This document shows, piece after piece, positions 6,564 to 14,195 of a stretch of DNA of 15,353 bases (position 1 is its first letter; every line of letters begins with the position of its first letter). The DNA comes from Nitrospirota bacterium. GTDB taxonomy: Bacteria > Nitrospirota > Thermodesulfovibrionia > Thermodesulfovibrionales > JdFR-85. The DNA is taken from assembly GCA_015485235.1 (NCBI GenBank), contig WFTX01000287.1:1-15353 (forward strand), written 5' to 3'. Under the pieces are notes generated by a model. That model saw only the letters and a list, made by a program, of their open reading frames with translations, did not search any database and had not been told where the DNA came from. A program made the translations under genes and the position numbers.

Positions 6564-7643
6564 ATGTACAGAATTACACTTATACCTGGTGACGGAATCG
6601 GACCTGAGATAAGCGAGGCCACAGTCCGTGTGATTGAGGCCACCGGTGTCAGGATAGACTGGGATGTCCAGGAGGCAGGCGAGGAGGTATTTAAGAAGGA
6701 AGGGACTCCCCTTCCGGAGAGAGTGATAGAATCAATCAGGGAAAATGGAGTTGCCATAAAGGGTCCTGTCACAACCCCTGTGGGCAAGGGCTTCCGAAGC
6801 GTGAACGTCACGCTCAGGCAGACCCTTGATCTATATGCATGCCTCAGACCCTGCAAGGGCTTCAGGGGGGCCAGAACAAGATACGATGACATAGACATTG
6901 TTATCGTACGTGAAAACACGGAAGACCTCTATGCAGGCATCGAGTTTCCCATGGGTAAAGAAGAAACGGCCGGACTGATTGATTATATCGACAAAACAAC
7001 GGGAAAAAGGATAAGAGAGGATTCAGGCATCAGCATAAAGCCGATATCCGTTTACGGCACACAGAGGATAGTCCGGTTTGCCTTCGAGTACGCCAGGAAG
7101 AACGGTAGAAAGAAGGTTACCGCCGTTCACAAAGCCAATATCATGAAGTTTTCCGACGGCCTCTTTCTCGAGACCGCCAGGGAGGTTGCCTCAGAGTACG
7201 GCGATATTGAATTTGAGGACAGGATCATAGATAATATGTGCATGCAGCTTGTCCAGAAGCCGGAACTCTACGATGTCCTGGTATTGCCCAATCTGTACGG
7301 GGATATCGTCTCAGACCTTGGTGCCGGGCTTATCGGGGGGCTCGGTCTCGCTCCTGGAGCGAACATCGGTGAGGGAATAGCTGTTTTTGAACCCACCCAC
7401 GGGAGTGCACCCAAGTATAAGGGGATGAACAGGGTAAACCCCCTTGCCATGATACTCTCAGGTGTGATGATGCTCAGGTATCTTGGTGAATCCGATGCAG
7501 CTCAACGGGTGGAGAGGGCGGTGGCAGAGGTTATCGAAGAGGGTAAAAGCGTCACTTACGACATGAAGCCTTCACCAGAGGATCCCACGGCAGTGGGGAC
7601 CAGGGAAGTGGCTGATGCCATCATTGCGAGGATGAACGCATAG
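6564..7643 (+). CDS. icd: Isocitrate dehydrogenase, short isopropylmalate-dehydrogenase-like type
   Basis: It catalyses decarboxylation of isocitrate to 2-oxoglutarate, or the reverse in a reductive TCA cycle. The 359 residues are the size of isopropylmalate dehydrogenase and NAD-IDH, not the longer E. coli Icd. The substrate loop RSVNVTLRQ (78-86) has the Ser79-Asn81-Arg85 pattern of isocitrate enzymes, unlike the ENLLRLRK of LeuB. Other active-site residues are Arg95, Arg116, Tyr123, Lys190, Asp247 and Asp251. The cofactor loop HGSAPKY..MNRVNP carries Lys284 and Tyr285, the pair that gives E. coli Icd its NADP preference. NAD enzymes usually have Asp-Ile there. NADP use is therefore inferred. 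AAGGAG lies seven bases before the ATG. It heads a string with mdh and ndk. Confidence 0.92.
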   Translation: MYRITLIPGDGIGPEISEATVRVIEATGVRIDWDVQEAGEEVFKKEGTPLPERVIESIRENGVAIKGPVTTPVGKGFRSVNVTLRQTLDLYACLRPCKGFRGARTRYDDIDIVIVRENTEDLYAGIEFPMGKEETAGLIDYIDKTTGKRIREDSGISIKPISVYGTQRIVRFAFEYARKNGRKKVTAVHKANIMKFSDGLFLETAREVASEYGDIEFEDRIIDNMCMQLVQKPELYDVLVLPNLYGDIVSDLGAGLIGGLGLAPGANIGEGIAVFEPTHGSAPKYKGMNRVNPLAMILSGVMMLRYLGESDAAQRVERAVAEVIEEGKSVTYDMKPSPEDPTAVGTREVADAIIARMNA

Positions 7644-7646
7644 AAG

Positions 7647-8924
7647 ATGGAATCCATCCCCATAGGCTCTACAAACAATCTTTTAGGTCTTGCAGCCATT
7701 GTAGTATGTATAGCCATAGTTGCATTTCTCTCAAGCTCTGAGGCATCACTCATCTCGGTCAACAGGATAAGAATCCGGAACCTCAAGGAGAAAAGAGACA
7801 AAAGGGCCGAGATCGTAAACAGCATCCTTTCCGAACACGAGAGGCTCTTCGGAACGATCCTGCTTACAGAGAATTTTTTCATCATCCTGGCCACCTCGCT
7901 GGGTACGGCCATACTACTGAACATCCTTGGTGAAGACGGCTGGTGGATCGCCTCCCTGATCATGACCGTCCTTGTTGTACTGATAGGTGAGATAACTCCC
8001 AAGACTATTGCAGTCAGTCATGCGGACAGTTTCGCCCTGAGAGTCGCCCGTCCCATAAGGTTCCTGATTAAGGTGACTCATCCTGTAGTCTGGTTCTTTA
8101 CCAGGTTGCCGGGCTGGTTGCTGAAGACCTTCGGGGCCGAGATTCCCACGTCTCCTTTCATAACAGAAGAGGATATAAAAACGATGATAGACCTGGGGGA
8201 GGAGTCAGGCTCCCTCATGGAAGAGGAAAAGGAGATGCTTCATAAGGTCTTTGAGTTCGGGGACACCATTGCCTCGGAAACAATGGTTCCACGAACAGAC
8301 ATTGTATTCATAAGGGAAGATGCCGTTGTTTCAGAAGCCCTGCATCTTGTAAGAGAGAAGGGGTTTTCAAGATACCCCGTGATCCGTGAGAAGATAGACA
8401 ATATCGTAGGGATACTCTATATCAAGGATATCCTCATAAATATGGCTGAAGACAGGGTCAGCGATGAGACTCCCATCAGGGAGTTTATTCGGGATGCCTA
8501 TTTCATTCCCGAAAACAAGAAGGTAAGTGAACTCCTGAATGAGATGCAGAAAAAGAAGTTTCAGATAGCCATAGTCATGGATGAATACGGAGGAACTGCC
8601 GGCCTTATCACGCTTGAGGATCTTATGGAGGAGATAGTCGGAAGCCTCCAGGACGAGTTCGAGAAGATGGAGGCAGAAAAGGATGTGGAGGTAATAGATG
8701 AAAGAACCTTTATCGTTGCCGGGTCAACCCCCCTTGACGAGGCAGGAGACCTCCTTGATGTAAAGCTCGAAAGTGCTGACTTTCATACAGTAGGAGGCTT
8801 CGTTTTCGGCCTTTTCGGGAGGCTTCCCAGGGAAGGTGAACAGATAAGGTACCATAATCTGAGATTCCTTATCCTGGAAATGGATGGAAGAAAGGTGGCA
8901 AAGCTCAAGATAACAAAGTTGTAA
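7647..8924 (+). CDS. CNNM/CorC-family membrane protein (DUF21, CBS pair, CorC_HlyC)
   Basis: This integral membrane protein is often annotated as hemolysin or magnesium/cobalt efflux protein; members such as bacterial CorC/CNNM homologues transport or sense Mg2+. The 425 residues show an N-terminal DUF21 domain with SSSEAS (29-34), membrane segments near 11-31, 69-92, 100-116 and 141-163, and the conserved GEITPK (114-119). A CBS pair covers about 205-325, including MVPRTDI and DEYGGTAGLITLEDLMEEIVG (322-342). A CorC_HlyC domain closes the protein (about 345-422). The start lies three bases after the icd stop with only a weak ribosome site, GAGGATG at 7628-7634, so coupling to icd is likely. 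Why an ion transporter sits between two TCA dehydrogenases is unclear; both bind divalent metals or NAD(P), but a link is speculation. Confidence 0.92.
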   Translation: MESIPIGSTNNLLGLAAIVVCIAIVAFLSSSEASLISVNRIRIRNLKEKRDKRAEIVNSILSEHERLFGTILLTENFFIILATSLGTAILLNILGEDGWWIASLIMTVLVVLIGEITPKTIAVSHADSFALRVARPIRFLIKVTHPVVWFFTRLPGWLLKTFGAEIPTSPFITEEDIKTMIDLGEESGSLMEEEKEMLHKVFEFGDTIASETMVPRTDIVFIREDAVVSEALHLVREKGFSRYPVIREKIDNIVGILYIKDILINMAEDRVSDETPIREFIRDAYFIPENKKVSELLNEMQKKKFQIAIVMDEYGGTAGLITLEDLMEEIVGSLQDEFEKMEAEKDVEVIDERTFIVAGSTPLDEAGDLLDVKLESADFHTVGGFVFGLFGRLPREGEQIRYHNLRFLILEMDGRKVAKLKITKL

Positions 8925-9003
8925 GCAGTGTTGAATCACCGGAATGCCCGATATGGTCGGATTGTTTGACAGCAGTAATCATCAGAATGATAAGGAGGTA
9001 GTC

Positions 9004-9936
9004 TTGAGAAAAAAGGTTTCCATAATAGGCGCCGGGAACGTGGGTGCAACCCTTGCCCAGCTCATTGCCCAGTCAGGGCTTGCAGACATTGTCCTTTATG
9101 ATATCATGGAAGGACTCCCCCAGGGCAAGGCCCTTGATATCCTGGAAGCAACACCCCTATGGGGTGTCAGCCTGCAAATCCTTGGCACAAACAGTCTCGA
9201 TCCCCTCAAGGGTTCTGATATAGTAGTAATCACGGCAGGGGCTGCAAGAAAGCCGGGCATGTCGCGGGATGACCTTCTTGAGATAAATGCCTCGGTAATA
9301 AAGAACGTGAGTGAGAATCTCCGGGAACTCTGTCCGAATGCCATAATCATCGTTGTTACAAACCCTATGGATGTTATGGCCCAGTATTGCTGGGAATCGG
9401 CATGCTTTCCTGCCGGGAAGGTAATGGGGATGGGCGGTGTCCTTGACTCTGCAAGGTTCAGGACCTTTGTCTCCCTTGAACTGGGCGTCTCACCTGAGGA
9501 TGTGGAAGCCCTTGTTCTCGGCGGCCACGGAGACCAGATGGTTCCGATGCCGAGGTTCACGACCGTAAGGGGCATACCGATAACGGAACTTCTTGATCAG
9601 GAAAGGATTGCGTCTCTTATAGAAAGGACCCGGAGTGGCGGGGCGGAAATTGTCTCCCTGCTGAAAACAGGAAGCGCCTATTACGCTCCGGCTGCCTCTA
9701 CTTTCCAGATGGTCAAGGCTATTGTACTGGATGAAAAGCGCGTATTACCGGCAGCCACCTATCTTGACGGTCAGTACGGTGTTGAAGGATATTTCGTGGG
9801 CGTTCCAGTGGTTTTAGGCGGTGAAGGGGTGGAAAGGATCATCGAACTTGAACTGACCGATACGGAGAGGGAGTTCTTTTCTGTCTCAGTAAATGCCGTA
9901 AAAACACTTGTCAATAAACTCAGAAACAAAGACTAA
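9004..9936 (+). CDS. mdh: Malate dehydrogenase (LDH-like)
   Basis: It interconverts malate and oxaloacetate with NAD(H). I place the start at TTG (9004) because a perfect AAGGAGGT (8992-8999) precedes it and the resulting MRKKVSIIGAGNVG start matches family N-termini. The frame is open to an ATG at 8944, but the extra 20 residues look non-homologous. In the 310-residue form the NAD motif GAGNVG is at 9-14 with Asp33 ending the second strand. Arg82 and Arg88 in ARKPGMSRDD are the malate-type substrate residues; a lactate enzyme would have Gln at the first position. TNPMDVM (119-125), Asp148, and catalytic His175 in GGHGDQ follow. The gene sits between the CNNM protein and ndk. Confidence 0.95.
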   Translation: MRKKVSIIGAGNVGATLAQLIAQSGLADIVLYDIMEGLPQGKALDILEATPLWGVSLQILGTNSLDPLKGSDIVVITAGAARKPGMSRDDLLEINASVIKNVSENLRELCPNAIIIVVTNPMDVMAQYCWESACFPAGKVMGMGGVLDSARFRTFVSLELGVSPEDVEALVLGGHGDQMVPMPRFTTVRGIPITELLDQERIASLIERTRSGGAEIVSLLKTGSAYYAPAASTFQMVKAIVLDEKRVLPAATYLDGQYGVEGYFVGVPVVLGGEGVERIIELELTDTEREFFSVSVNAVKTLVNKLRNKD

Positions 9937-9961
9937 ATACTGTTAAAGGAGGTCTAAGCCG

Positions 9962-10471
9962 ATGGGCATGGAACCAACACTCGTTATCATCAAACCAGAT
10001 GGGTTGAAGAAGTCTCTGACAGGTGATATTCTTTCCCGCCTCTCCGAGACCAAGCTTAAGATCATAGCAGCAAAGATTATGAAAGTGCCTAAGGAGCTTG
10101 CAGAGAAGCACTATCAGCACCTGAGTAAAGAACCCTTCTTTGAGGAACTGATAAGGTACATCACCGGCAAGATCCATGGTGAGAACAGGGTGATGGCAAT
10201 GGTCTATTACGGTGAAGGGGCCATTTCCAAGATACGAGAGATAGCCGGTGCGACGAACCCTGAAGAGGCAAATCCTGTCTCGATCCGGGGGGCCTACGGG
10301 AGGATCCTTACATCAGGGATATTTGAGAATGTGATTCATGCCTCCAGCAGTCAAGATGAGGCGGAGAGAGAGATCAAGCTCTGGTTCGAGCCTGATGAAA
10401 TTGTAATGGATCTTTATCCTACTGAGGAAAAGGTTTTTGAGAAAGTAATAAAGCGCGTCTGGAAGGAATAA
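9962..10471 (+). CDS. ndk: Nucleoside diphosphate kinase, long form
   Basis: NDK transfers the gamma phosphate from ATP to NDPs through a phosphohistidine. The catalytic His126 lies in NVIHASSS; Lys11 in IIKPDG, Arg92 and the GATNP block (96-100), and IRG (108-110) are also conserved. At 169 residues it is longer than the usual 130-150. There are extra residues in the ITGKIHGENR segment (about 67-76), about four more between IRG and the active-site His, and a C-terminal tail of about 30 residues after the WFEP segment. AGGAGG (9947-9952) sits nine bases before the ATG. It is last in the icd string and converges on the SPOR/TPR gene with only nine bases between stops. Confidence 0.95.
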   Translation: MGMEPTLVIIKPDGLKKSLTGDILSRLSETKLKIIAAKIMKVPKELAEKHYQHLSKEPFFEELIRYITGKIHGENRVMAMVYYGEGAISKIREIAGATNPEEANPVSIRGAYGRILTSGIFENVIHASSSQDEAEREIKLWFEPDEIVMDLYPTEEKVFEKVIKRVWKE

Positions 10472-10480
10472 AGAGAGGGG

Positions 10481-11281
10481 TTACATCAGAATTATCCTCC
10501 TGAACAGGAGATCTGCCATCTCCTGATTGATTTTCTTGAGTCTGTTGTAGACCGCGAGGGCTTCCTCTTTCTTTCCGAGACTCACATAAACATACCCAAG
10601 TCCCGCGAGGGCATCGTCGTAGTCCGGCTTTAACTTAAGGGCAAGGGTAAATTCACTGATGGCTTCAAAGAGCCTCCCTGTTGCAAGAAGGCAGTATCCT
10701 GCCCCGTTATGGTAGTCAGGAATTGTTTTATCTAAATATATCGCTTTCCTGAACCAGGGGAGAGCGGCTTCAGGGTCGCCGCTCTTCAACAGGGCCGTTC
10801 CATACCAGCCGTGAAGTGCTTGATTTTCAGGATGTTTTTCAAGCCCCTTCTTGATTTGCTCCATGGCTTCGTTGTACCTGCCCTTCAGAACGAGTTTTTT
10901 TACTTTAAGGAGTGTATCATCCAGAATTTCCTCTCCCTTCTCTGCAGTGTGTATTCCCTTCCTCTCCTTTCCTGCCCGAGGAGGCTCGATTTTCTCTATA
11001 TAAGCGTCCTTTGAAACCTGCCTGACTGCCTTGACTACGGCGAGGGCCTCTTTTCTTGATCTGAAGGGGCCGGCCTTAACCAGTATGAACTTACCCTTCC
11101 TGACCATGAAAGGTTCCAGATCAGGAAATTTCTTCTTTAGCATCTCTACCAGCCTCAGTGCGTTGGTCTCCTTTCTGAATAACCCGGTCTGGATTGTATA
11201 TGTATCGGCTGAACACTCCTCATCCATAAGCAAAATCAACAGAAGCGGAAACAGAACTATCATGAAAATCTTCCTGTACAT
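10481..11281 (-). CDS. Exported SPOR-TPR protein
   Basis: A 266-residue protein of unknown exact role. It has an N-terminal hydrophobic signal sequence (about 7-19, preceded by Arg3 and Lys4), with possible cleavage after CSA near residue 25. A SPOR-like domain follows (about 27-98: YTIQTGLF ... ILVKAGPF). Such domains bind denuded peptidoglycan glycans, often at the septum. A charged linker leads to four TPR-like helix pairs (about 122-257, with A-LHGWYGTALL, DYHNGAGYCLL and DALAGLGYVYV helices). This implies a periplasmic scaffold. The first ATG (11281) has no ribosome site. Met7 (11263) has AGGAAG six bases upstream, but starting there would remove the positive N-terminus, so the start is unsettled. 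It is divergent from the psr operon. Confidence 0.75.
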   Translation of the reverse strand: MYRKIFMIVLFPLLLILLMDEECSADTYTIQTGLFRKETNALRLVEMLKKKFPDLEPFMVRKGKFILVKAGPFRSRKEALAVVKAVRQVSKDAYIEKIEPPRAGKERKGIHTAEKGEEILDDTLLKVKKLVLKGRYNEAMEQIKKGLEKHPENQALHGWYGTALLKSGDPEAALPWFRKAIYLDKTIPDYHNGAGYCLLATGRLFEAISEFTLALKLKPDYDDALAGLGYVYVSLGKKEEALAVYNRLKKINQEMADLLFRRIILM

Positions 11282-11339
11282 GGCAAATATAAGATATCGG
11301 AAAGGGCTGTGAAATTTCCATAAAACACCAATTACCTAA

Positions 11340-11376
11340 AAATATGACTTTAGTTTAATTGACAAATATAACTTTA
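11340..11376. repeat. 13-bp direct repeat overlapping the psr promoter
   Basis: AAATATGACTTTA (11340-11352) and AAATATAACTTTA (11364-11376) match at 12 of 13 positions, 24 bp apart start to start. The first copy lies just upstream of the -35 box and the second inside the -35/-10 spacer. That placement fits a pair of regulator sites, although the AT-rich context raises the chance of coincidence. Confidence 0.5.
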
Positions 11377-11387
11377 TATAGTATTAT
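11359..11387 (+). promoter_or_regulatory. Predicted sigma-70 promoter of the psr-type operon
   Basis: A consensus TTGACA (11359-11364), a 17-bp spacer and TATTAT (11382-11387) predict a start near 11394 and a leader of about 33 nt. The ribosome site AAAGGAG (11414-11420) lies six bases before the ATG. This is the best-matching promoter in the window. Confidence 0.75.
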
Positions 11388-11397
11388 TAGAAACAAG

Positions 11398-11409
11398 AGG
11401 AATATTCCT
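11398..11409. promoter_or_regulatory. 12-bp perfect palindrome in the psr leader
   Basis: AGGAATATTCCT is a perfect palindrome a few bases downstream of the predicted transcription start and just before the ribosome site. It could be a repressor operator. It has no loop, so an RNA hairpin is unlikely. Confidence 0.45.
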
Positions 11410-11426
11410 GGAGAAAGGAGACGGCC

Positions 11427-13628
11427 ATGGCGGTTACGAGACGGGATTTTATCAGATTTTCAGCTCTCGGTCTGGCAGGCGGGGTGCTTGCTGCAGGGGA
11501 TTTCTTCAACCCCCTGATGGCCATGGGGCCGGAAGGACAGAAGGATATACGGCATGTCCCTACGGTATGCTTCATGTGTTTCTGGCAGTGCGGGGTGATT
11601 GCAAGAGTGGAAAACGGAAGGCTGGTCAAACTTGAGGGCAACCCCTACCATCCTCTCAGCCGCGGGAAGCTGTGTGCCAGGGGGAATGCAGGAATGGGTC
11701 TTCTCTATGATGAGGACAGGCTGAAGGCCCCCCTGATCAGGACTGGCCCGAGGGGAGAAAACAGATACAGGAAGGTATCCTGGGATGAGGCCCTGGGTTT
11801 TGTTGCTGACAAGATGGAGGGGATAAAAAAGAAATACGGCCCTGAGGCCATGGCGCTCATTATGCACGGCCCCGGTGGTGACTTCTTCATGAACCTCCTC
11901 CAGGCATATGGCTCCATGAATATCGCAGCACCTTCCTATTCAATGTGTATTGGTGCCCGTAACGAAGCCTTTCATATGACCTTTGGCGACAATCCCGGAG
12001 GAGCGGAACGAGTGGACATGGTAAACAGCAGGGTGATAGTCTTCTTCGGAACCCATCTCGGAGAGAACATGCACAACTCCCTGAATCAGGACTATGCGGA
12101 GGCGATCTCAAGGGGGGCAGAACTCATCGTGGTGGATCCGAGGTTCTCAACCGCTGCAGGTAAGGCGAAACACTGGCTTCCGATAAGGCCCGGTACTGAC
12201 ATGGCATTACTCCTTGCATGGATAAATATAATAATCCGGGAAGGATGGTATGACAGGGAGTATGTAGAGAAATATACACGGGGCTTTGAAAAACTCAGGG
12301 AGGCCGTCATGAAATACACGCCTGAATGGGCATCTAAGGTTACTGACCTCCCGAAGGAAAAGATAACAGATACGGCACGTGAGTTGGGCAGGTATGCACC
12401 CCACGTATGTGTCCATCCGGGCAGGCACTCCACCTGGCACGGTAACGATGCACAGCGGGAGAGGGCCAGGGCGATACTAATAGCAATACTCGGAAGCTGG
12501 GGAAGAAAGGGCGGGCACTATCTCAAACCCAAGAAGCCCTCCTATCTCAAGAAAACTCCCTTCAAACTTCCTCCTTACCCGGAGATGGAGAAGGATCCCG
12601 TCCAGTTCGGGGATTATCCCTTTGCAGGCGGGGAGGGCGTGGTCCCGGAGATCAGGAGGGCCACCTTGGAGGAGACACCCTATCCGGTCAAGGGGTGGAT
12701 TGTTATCGGGACCAACCTGATGAAATCCCTTCCCAACCAGCAGGAGACACTGGAGGCCATCAACAATCTCGATCTGCTCGTGGCAGTTGATGTGATGCCC
12801 TTTGATACAGTCAAGCTGGCAGACGTGATACTTCCTGAGGCAACTTACCTTGAACGATATGACCCCCTTATAAAGGTAACGCAGAAAAGCCTCGGGATTG
12901 CACTGAGGCAGCCTGTGGTAAAACCCATGTATGAGACAAAGCCTGCCTGGTGGATCGCAAAGGGGATAGCAGAAAAGCTGGGGCTCGGTGCGTATTTTCC
13001 ATATAATGATTACGAAGATTACATAACAAGGCAGGCGGAGTTGTGGGGAATTGACTTTGAAGAACTGAAGAGACAGGGTTATATAGGACTGCCCGGGACT
13101 GCTGCCCCTTACATTACACCCGACAACCCCCCGAAGTTCGGGACAGAGTCAGGAAAGATAGAACTCTACAGTGAGGAACTGGAGATGTACGGCTTTGACC
13201 CCATACCTGAGTATACTCCTGTTGATGAACCACCGGATGGTTACTTCCGTCTCCTCTACGGACGAAGTCCGGTTCATACATTCAGCAGAACGACAAACAA
13301 CCGGTGGCTCTGGGAACTGAAGAAAGAGAATGAGGTCTGGGTGAATCATTCAGCAGCCTACCGGCTCGGTATCAAGACAGGAGACCGTGTGGTGCTTGAA
13401 AATCAGGATGGCGTTAAGAGTAACCCCGTAAAGGTCAAGGCTACCAGCCGGATAAGGCCCGATGCCGTATATATGGTACATGGTTTCGGTGTAAGGTCCA
13501 GGGATCTCAAGAGGGCCTACCTTAGGGGTGCCGATGATCAGAGACTGATAACCAGATATAAGATGGATCCCATAACGGGCACTGCCGGGATGAGGGTGAA
13601 CTTTGTAAAAATCGTCAAGGAGGCATGA
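11427..13628 (+). CDS. Psr/Phs-type molybdopterin oxidoreductase catalytic subunit, Tat-exported
   Basis: This is the catalytic subunit of a respiratory complex that reduces a terminal acceptor on the periplasmic side. The 733 residues begin with a Tat signal, TRRDFIRF (Arg5-Arg6) plus a hydrophobic stretch to about 30. A [4Fe-4S] motif uses Cys48, Cys51, Cys55 and Cys83. Cys174 in PSYSMC is the likely molybdenum ligand, as in polysulfide reductase PsrA; it is cysteine, not selenocysteine or serine. Middle MopB domains include VIVFFGTHLGEN, VVDPRFSTAAGKA and the ADVILPEATYLER block. A C-terminal molydopterin-dinucleotide domain (about 605-733) contains YGRSPVHTFSRTTN. Length and partners resemble polysulfide and thiosulfate reductases, but tetrathionate, arsenate or another substrate cannot be excluded. 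A clear promoter and ribosome site lie upstream. Confidence 0.93.
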   Translation: MAVTRRDFIRFSALGLAGGVLAAGDFFNPLMAMGPEGQKDIRHVPTVCFMCFWQCGVIARVENGRLVKLEGNPYHPLSRGKLCARGNAGMGLLYDEDRLKAPLIRTGPRGENRYRKVSWDEALGFVADKMEGIKKKYGPEAMALIMHGPGGDFFMNLLQAYGSMNIAAPSYSMCIGARNEAFHMTFGDNPGGAERVDMVNSRVIVFFGTHLGENMHNSLNQDYAEAISRGAELIVVDPRFSTAAGKAKHWLPIRPGTDMALLLAWINIIIREGWYDREYVEKYTRGFEKLREAVMKYTPEWASKVTDLPKEKITDTARELGRYAPHVCVHPGRHSTWHGNDAQRERARAILIAILGSWGRKGGHYLKPKKPSYLKKTPFKLPPYPEMEKDPVQFGDYPFAGGEGVVPEIRRATLEETPYPVKGWIVIGTNLMKSLPNQQETLEAINNLDLLVAVDVMPFDTVKLADVILPEATYLERYDPLIKVTQKSLGIALRQPVVKPMYETKPAWWIAKGIAEKLGLGAYFPYNDYEDYITRQAELWGIDFEELKRQGYIGLPGTAAPYITPDNPPKFGTESGKIELYSEELEMYGFDPIPEYTPVDEPPDGYFRLLYGRSPVHTFSRTTNNRWLWELKKENEVWVNHSAAYRLGIKTGDRVVLENQDGVKSNPVKVKATSRIRPDAVYMVHGFGVRSRDLKRAYLRGADDQRLITRYKMDPITGTAGMRVNFVKIVKEA

Positions 13629-13629
13629 G

Positions 13630-14187
13630 ATGCCCAGATACGGCATGGTTATAGATCAGAGGAGATGTGTGGGCTGTCTTGCCTGCATTGTAGCATGCAA
13701 AAGGGAGAATGATGTCCCGCCAGAACATTACAGGACAAGGGTCGTGGAAGAAGTGGGCGGAAACTATCCTGAACTCAGACTTGAACTCCGGTCTGAACTG
13801 TGTAACCACTGCGACAATCCTCCCTGTGTATATAACTGCCCGACCGGTGCCTCCCATAAAAGGGATGACGGGACTGTACAGATAGACAGGAATAAGTGTG
13901 TCGGCTGCAAGGCCTGCATTGCTGCATGCCCCTATAATGCAAGGTACATCCATCCTGAGCATGGGTATGCAGACAAGTGCTCCTTCTGCGAGCACAGGAT
14001 AAGGGAGGGCAAGGAGCCAGCCTGTGTTGCGACTTGCATCGGAAAATCGAGGATCTTCGGCGACCTTGACGATCCTGAAAGCGAGGTCTCAAAAATGCTC
14101 AGGCGTTTTGAGCCAAGGGTGCTTTTGAAAGAGGCGGGAACAAAGCCAAGAGTCTTTTATGTAAGAAGATTTTCCAGACCGGAATAG
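13630..14187 (+). CDS. Four-cluster [4Fe-4S] electron transfer subunit (PsrB/DmsB-like)
   Basis: The electron-relay subunit passes electrons from the membrane quinol site to the molybdenum subunit. The 185 residues contain exactly sixteen cysteines in four groups: 13/16/19/23, 58/61/66/70, 90/93/96/100 and 117/120/132/136. This is the full set for four [4Fe-4S] clusters, as in PsrB, PhsB and NrfC. No signal peptide is visible, as expected if it is carried across the membrane with the Tat-tagged catalytic subunit. The ATG follows the upstream stop by one base, and AAGGAGG inside the end of the previous gene serves as its ribosome site, so translation is likely coupled. Confidence 0.95.
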   Translation: MPRYGMVIDQRRCVGCLACIVACKRENDVPPEHYRTRVVEEVGGNYPELRLELRSELCNHCDNPPCVYNCPTGASHKRDDGTVQIDRNKCVGCKACIAACPYNARYIHPEHGYADKCSFCEHRIREGKEPACVATCIGKSRIFGDLDDPESEVSKMLRRFEPRVLLKEAGTKPRVFYVRRFSRPE

Positions 14188-14195
14188 GAGGAGCC

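Noticed and set aside
8966..8994. Promoter for mdh (TTGACA at 8966-8971)
   Set aside because: The only -10 at proper spacing (GATAAG) overlaps the ribosome site, which would leave no leader carrying that site.
13615..13995. 126-residue minus-strand frame opposite the ferredoxin subunit
   Set aside because: It is a shadow of the cysteine-rich iron-sulfur gene, whose sixteen cysteines and ribosome site clearly mark the plus strand as coding.
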